Shown here piece by piece: positions 8,773 through 12,500 of a stretch of DNA of 12,500 nt. Position 1 is the stretch's first letter. Each line of letters begins with the position of its first letter. Under the pieces are notes generated by a model. It saw only the letters and a program-made list of their open reading frames with translations. It was not told the origin of the DNA and did not search any database. The DNA comes from Stramonita haemastoma. Its lineage: Eukaryota; Mollusca; Gastropoda; Neogastropoda; Muricidae. Position numbers and translations under genes: made by a program. The stretch covers positions 1-12,500 of the forward strand of contig JASPKP010004628.1 in the NCBI GenBank assembly GCA_030674155.1, given 5' to 3'.

Positions 8773-8925
8773 ATCTCTCTCTCTCCTCTCTTCTCTCTCT
8801 CTCTCTCTCTCCTCTCTCTTCTCTCTCCCCTCTCTCTCTTTCCTCTCTCTCATCTCTCTCTCTCTCTCTCTTCTCTCTCCCTCTCTCTCTCTCTCTCTTC
8901 TCTTCCACCCCCTCTCTCTTTCCCC

Positions 8926-8962
<37 letters not shown>

Positions 8963-9008
8963 TCCCTCTCTCTCTCTCCCCTCCCCCACCTCACTTTCCC
9001 CCTCTCCC

Positions 9009-9041
<33 letters not shown>

Positions 9042-9073
9042 CCCCCTCTCTCTCTCTCTTCTCTCTCTCTCTC
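8773..9073. repeat. (TC)n array with CCC and TTC interruptions, ~300 bases
   Basis: Pyrimidines only on the plus strand apart from a few A and G. Its orientation is opposite to the purine arrays at 2713-3686. The Arg/Glu and Ser/Leu frames are repeat translations. Confidence 0.96.
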
Positions 9074-9357
9074 AGATGACGAATCCTGCCAACGATAAAC
9101 CATAATGAAACATAATCAAACGTAAAAAAAGCAACCCTGAATACTCACACCTGTTGCATTAGCAAACATTTTTTGTTACAAATGGAATTTTACCGGGATA
9201 AATTAGGGCACGTTTGCATTTAATTTGGCTTTCATAAACTATACACTTGTACCACATTCTTGCTCTAAACGAAAGCATATTTTGTAAACATTAAAGGTTA
9301 ATAATAAAAATAGAGCTTAGAAAAGCGTCTTTACTTTAAGTTTTCGCAAAACATCTT
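9074..9357. other. AT-rich spacer, nothing recognised
   Basis: Unique AT-rich sequence between the TC array and the SINE cluster. No coding or RNA feature was seen. Confidence 0.6.
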
Positions 9358-9618
9358 GGGGACGGGATAGCTCATGATCAGAGCGCTCGCTTTCCCCCAA
9401 GTCAAGTTAAGCAGCGTCGAGAGTAGTTACCAATTGGATGGGTGACCGTTTGCGCGCCTTGGCTACAGTACAGTTCCCCCATTTCCCCCCAGCTATAAAT
9501 GGGTACCTGCCCTCTTTAAGGTCAGGAAGGTAAAGCAGCGAGGGAGAGGAGACGGCGCCCACCCTCAACATGCTGGCTTTAGATAACTGAGGTCTCTGAC
9601 GCCCTCGCTCCCCTACAA
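9358..9618 (+). mobile_element. SINE-like element with tRNA-like and 5S-like promoter parts
   Basis: Opens GGGGACGGGATAGCTCATGA followed by ..CAGAGCGCTCGCTTT, resembling a tRNA 5' half (A-box region TAGCTCA..). This passes into AAGTTAAGCAGCGTCGAGAG and TTGGATGGGTGACCG, which strongly resembles the internal promoter region of 5S rRNA (AAGCTAAGCAG..TCGGGC... TTGGATGGG.GACC). A body with AAATGGGTACCTGCC, GGTCAGGAAGGTAAAGCAGC and GGCGCCCACCCTCA follows. Such heads drive RNA polymerase III transcription in SINEs. The exact family and the 3' end are not certain; the end is placed where the related text stops and a new head-like segment begins. It lies in plus orientation inside the receptor intron. 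Confidence 0.72.
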
Positions 9619-9654
9619 CCACACGGGTTATGGGACACCATCAAACACTACACT

Positions 9655-9905
9655 CTACATAGCGTAATGGTTACAGTGTCCATGCCGTGATAATCTGACA
9701 GTGACTGAGGGGGCGGGTTTTTAAGCCGCTCCAGAGATGTCCCTGGGAAATTTATTTCATCCCCCGGAGTTGACTGTGGCAATAATCCCACTCCCCTGCC
9801 CGTCTTTCGGCTGAGACTGGGAGCCAGGGCCCTGTGTGTGAACGCATGCAGAACAACTTACCCCCACTTCAAAACCCACCCCACTTTTCGTAAAAGAGTA
9901 GACAG
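9655..9905 (+). mobile_element. tRNA-derived SINE-like element, diverged
   Basis: Begins TAGCGTAATGGTTACAGTGT, resembling a tRNA A-box region, with a weak B-box-like GGGTTTTTAAGCC about 45 bases on. The 3' part has CGTCTTTCGGCTGAGACTGG then GCCAGGGCCCTGTGTGTGAAC, ending near CGTAAAAGAG. I recall the TTCGG.TGAGAC...AACCGAGG.CC.GTGTG tail from molluscan SINEs; that is memory, not a search. Boundaries are approximate and no target-site duplication could be identified. Confidence 0.62.
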
Positions 9906-9907
9906 CC

Positions 9908-10036
9908 ATGGCGGATCATATGGATGATGTAAACATAGCCAATTTGAACCTTGATGGTATGAATGATATAAACATACCCAACATGAACCCTGATGCTGAT
10001 GATGTGGATGATATAAACACGAACCCTGACACTTGA
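9908..10036 (+). CDS. Small Asp/Asn-rich repetitive ORF, 42 codons, unknown
   Basis: An ATG in a very good vertebrate-type start context (GCCATGG) opens a frame read as three related units: MDDVNIANLNLDG, MNDINIPNMNPDADD and VDDINTNPDT. It ends at TGA 10034-10036. The DNA units repeat with base changes but no frame change, and most changes are conservative (V/I, N/D). It has no signal peptide, membrane segment or known motif that I recognise. It sits between two SINE-like pieces in the receptor intron, on the opposite strand. It may be only a decayed short tandem repeat that happens to be open, so the coding call is weak. Confidence 0.25.
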   Translation: MADHMDDVNIANLNLDGMNDINIPNMNPDADDVDDINTNPDT

Positions 10037-10086
10037 ACAGAAATGGGTTCAGCCAGGTTCAACTTGCTCATGACACACAGCCTGAA

Positions 10087-10195
10087 ACACATCCTTCAGT
10101 TGAGACTGTAAACCGAGGTTCTGTGTGCGAACATACTATTTCTTCAAGGATAAAGAGTTAACCTGGCACCTGAAAAACCTTTTGCCGGTCACTCC
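10087..10195 (+). mobile_element. SINE tail fragment
   Basis: CATCCTTCAGTTGAGACTGT followed by AAACCGAGGTTCTGTGTGCGAAC, then GAGTTAACCTGGCACCTGAAAAA. It matches the 3' part of the element at 9795-9905 in order, but the text after the motif differs. No head was recognised, so it is either a 5'-truncated copy or one whose head has decayed. Confidence 0.6.
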
Positions 10196-10246
10196 CCCAT
10201 AACACAACTGACAAACAAAACACAGAGAACACAGAGAGCCACTCAC

Positions 10247-10420
10247 CAAGCTGGATGCCCGGAATGAAAGTGCCGTTGCCCAAGTCCGCATTCAGGCGTT
10301 CGCAGACCCACTGGGGCAGCCACATAGATCTGCAGAGACTCCTGGGAGATCATGCCACAGCCCAAGGGCTGGGCCCTGTCCCACTTTTCCTTAGGCTGAT
10401 GACAGGCCAAAACCTGGCCC
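10247..10420 (-). CDS. Class C GPCR exon: first strand and helix of the Venus-flytrap domain
   Basis: On the minus strand the sequence reads CGMISQESLQIYVAA and then, after a one-base shift, QWVCERLNADLGNGTFIPG, ending IQL before a strong donor GTGAGT (10246-10241). This matches the start of class C ligand-binding domains: a conserved Cys-Gly, a helix ending in a run like ..A......LN, then the [IL]PG..LG turn. The two halves lie in different frames. They join if the CCCC run (plus-strand GGGG, 10313-10316) is three bases instead of four. The donor leaves one base (G) of the next codon. The upstream limit is uncertain: the frame stays open through KEKWDRAQPLGC and further right, and several AG sites occur near 10400-10440, so 10420 is only an estimate. 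The next exon in the transcript is at 6160. Confidence 0.75.
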
Positions 10421-11560
10421 GAGCACTGGGGTTTCCAGGGTGTCTTGCCCAGGACTACACACCCCGTCAGTCCTCGCTGCTGTCGGAGGGATTGAAATGG
10501 AGAACAAGCACAGAGGAAGAGGCCAGGCAATGTTTTGTAAGTTCCATGTTTTTTGCTTCGGTTTATTTTGGAAGTTTTAGTAGAGGTAGTTGTGAAACAG
10601 GCGTTAACGTTACTGGGTTTAAGAGTTTGAAAAATTGTTTTGTGGTGTCTTGTCTTTGGGTTTTATGACGTTTACATCATTGATAGGTTATGAGTAGTGA
10701 TTTGAAAGTATCACCTGTGGATAGTTTTGTTTGTGGTTGAAAATGTTATACTTGAGAATATACAAACACAGGCACATCACTTTAGATCATGGTCCTCGTC
10801 TTTCCCTTTTGCCTGAAGATGCCTTCAAAAACCGCCCATGGACTCCCCTAGCCATAGTCTTTGGCCGACATTGTTTTTCAACTCTATGTCAATGTCTAAC
10901 ACCAAGTTTTCTTAATAATATTTTGTGTTATAACGGCAAAAGTTGTTAGATCTGTTGGCCAATATGAAAATGGGAAACCAAAATCAATATTATCAACGAT
11001 CAAGCAGAGGGCAAGTTTCACATATGATGAAATGTTTACAAACGTTTAAGAAACACAACACAACGTGTCCTCAGAATAAAACACCAGAACTTTTATCAAG
11101 ATTTCAATCCACACCCCAAAAAATTCCTCTTTTCGCTTCAGTTCAAGAACTGAAAATAGCACCTTGGTTATCTCCCCCCTGCGTGACCCAACTTTCCTCT
11201 TGCCTTTCAGTTTCTAAGGCGGGGCACACAAATGACTTTCACCCCCTTCTCTGTGCTTACCCCCGGTTCCCCTACAAGCCCTACCCCAGGTGCTGAAAAT
11301 TTTTAATATCGGCCCAAGAAAACTGATCCTTGCTTTTCGGTCTTGCTTCAGTGGTTTTTGGGGGGGTACGCAATGTCGGTTGCTTCACGTAGGACAGAGT
11401 GTGTCAGCAGCTGTCGACATGGCGTTGTTTTTAAAAGCCGTCTGCAGACTGTCCAGCCGCCATGAGGGTTTGGAAAATGTCTTTTGCCATCCGGTCCCGG
11501 TTGGTTAGCCCCATTCGTATACACACAACCAAATTTAAAAAGATACAAATAAGAGTGGTT
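10421..11560. other. Mixed-composition sequence upstream of the first seen exon, no gene supported
   Basis: This is where 5' exons (signal peptide) of the receptor might be expected. The minus-strand frame continues open to about 10530 and contains a Met followed by GLFLCACSPF, weakly signal-peptide-like, but it has no clear junction. The many short open frames between 10730 and 11515 lack recognisable domains, splice context or mutual support. C runs such as CCCCC appear more often towards the right. Confidence 0.5.
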
Positions 11561-12500
11561 TGGGGACATGAACGTACAATTTAAGGGGCAAAAACGCAAA
11601 TTTTTAAAAACTTTTTTTTTAAAACCAAAATTTTTAAAAAAAAAAAAAATTTTAAACAAAAGCAGAGGAAATGAAAATTTCGAACAACCTTTTTCCCAAA
11701 AAAAAAACATCAAAGTTTTTTTTCCCCCCCCTCCTTCCCCCCTTTTTTTTTTTTTTTTTTTTCTTCCCCTTTTTTTTCCTTTTTTCCTTTTCTTTTCTTT
11801 TCCCTTCTTTTTCCCCCCTTCCCCCCTTCTAAAAAACTCCTTTCTTCTACTTCCCCCCAAACCCCCCCCCCACCCAAAAATTAAATAAAGCCCCCCCTCC
11901 AAAAAACCCCCCCCGAAACCACCCCCAAAACCCACCATTTTTGGGGGCCCCTCTTGCTGCTGCCCCCGGGGGTGGGTGGGGTGGGTAAAAAAAATACTAA
12001 ATGCTATTCCCCCCCCCCCTATAAAACCCCCGCCCCCCGGGTTGGGTCAAAAATTTAAAACTTTCCCCCCTCCCCTTCATTTCTTTTTTCAGTATTTTTT
12101 CCCCTTGGGGGGTTTTTTTCAAGGGGAAAGATTAAAAGGGAAAAAAGGCGGGAAAAAAATTAAAAAAGGGGGTTTTTTTAAAAAAAAGACCCTCGCTGTC
12201 CAGTTTCCCTAAGTTTTTTTCGGTTTTTCTGGCCAGTTATGAAAAAAAAAGACAAGGGCACGTTCGTGTCCACGCCCATTTTTTTGGCTAGCCACGTTAG
12301 CAGGTGGTTTCACAAAGCAGAGGAAAGTTTTTTGCAGACCCCGCCCAAAGACATTTTTTAAACAAGGGGCTTTTGTAAGGGCCCAGGGGAAAAAAATTTT
12401 TGAAGAAAGGGGGGGTTTAAATCAAAAAAAAACCAAAAAAAATTTTTTTTTTATGGTACAAAGTAAGCAGTAATTGGGTTTTTTTTTATCAACCTCCATC
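11561..12500. other. Homopolymer-dominated sequence, probably low-quality
   Basis: Nearly all bases fall in runs of three or more of one base: A and T runs of 8-13, a T run of about 22 near 11741-11761, C runs of 7-9, G runs of 6-7. No period, coding frame or element is evident. Open frames here translate as Lys/Phe/Pro/Gly runs and are not genes. Confidence 0.7.

Noticed and set aside
9655..9730. Functional tRNA gene
   Set aside because: The A-box-like text lacks a matching acceptor stem and anticodon arm, and the B box is degenerate. It fits a SINE head better.
11395..11515. Minus-strand stretch reading NRDRMAKDIFQTLMAAGQ, weakly resembling an actin segment
   Set aside because: The match stops after a few residues, a stop follows, and no flanking splice sites or adjoining actin-like sequence are present.

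Overview
This window looks like invertebrate nuclear DNA, most likely from a mollusc and perhaps a gastropod. The evidence is eukaryotic: GT-AG exon islands on the minus strand, large introns packed with simple-sequence repeats, and SINE-like elements with tRNA- and 5S-like promoter pieces plus a tail motif I associate with molluscan SINEs. The species assignment is inference; nothing in the sequence proves it.

The only gene I can support is a class C G-protein-coupled receptor (metabotropic-glutamate-receptor-like) on the minus strand. Four exons are visible in transcript order: about 10420-10247, 6160-5994, 2592-2467 and 851-568. Together they encode the first half of the extracellular Venus-flytrap ligand-binding domain. 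They run from the N-terminal strand through the conserved disulfide Cys, the IPLPIIS and FFRTVPSD motifs and the WTY...NYGEAG segment, to the start of the second lobe. All four donors are GTGAGT, GTGAGG or GTAAGG, and phases agree at two of the three junctions. The rest of the lobe, the Cys-rich domain and the seven-helix domain should lie beyond the left edge. Signal-peptide exons were not recognised on the right.

The assembled frame is broken at about five places. Three are homopolymers carrying one base too many (C x11, C x4, G x3), one is a short G run one base too few, and one is an unplaced one-base loss. Unpolished long-read error is the simplest explanation. A true pseudogene is the alternative.

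Introns, left to right: (GT)n and (CA)n at 1-540; (CA)/(TA)/(TC) arrays at 1090-1521; a 770-base TCCA-family array at 1697-2460; GATA/GACA/GGTA arrays at 2713-3018; GA and GTA arrays at 3139-3686; (GT)n at 3760-4204; (AAT)n at 4758-4911; GACT and AAAAT arrays at 5390-5990; GGTT/GTGA at 6228-6445; a ~70-base minisatellite at 7011-7400; a TA-GA-GACA-poly(A) tract at 7395-7555; (GT)n, (GACA)n and (TC)n at 8038-9073. SINE-like elements fill 9358-10200, with a small repetitive 42-codon ORF among them. Right of the last exon I see no gene, and the last ~930 bases are dominated by overlong homopolymer runs that look like low-quality sequence.

Three separate segments are present twice in direct orientation, each pair flanking a low-complexity tract (2619/3019, 5326/5746, 6959/7559). 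In the last pair the second copy is about 16% shorter throughout, as a raw deletion-prone read would be. No new molecular system is claimed. The notable results are the fragmented receptor and the repeat/assembly structure around it.
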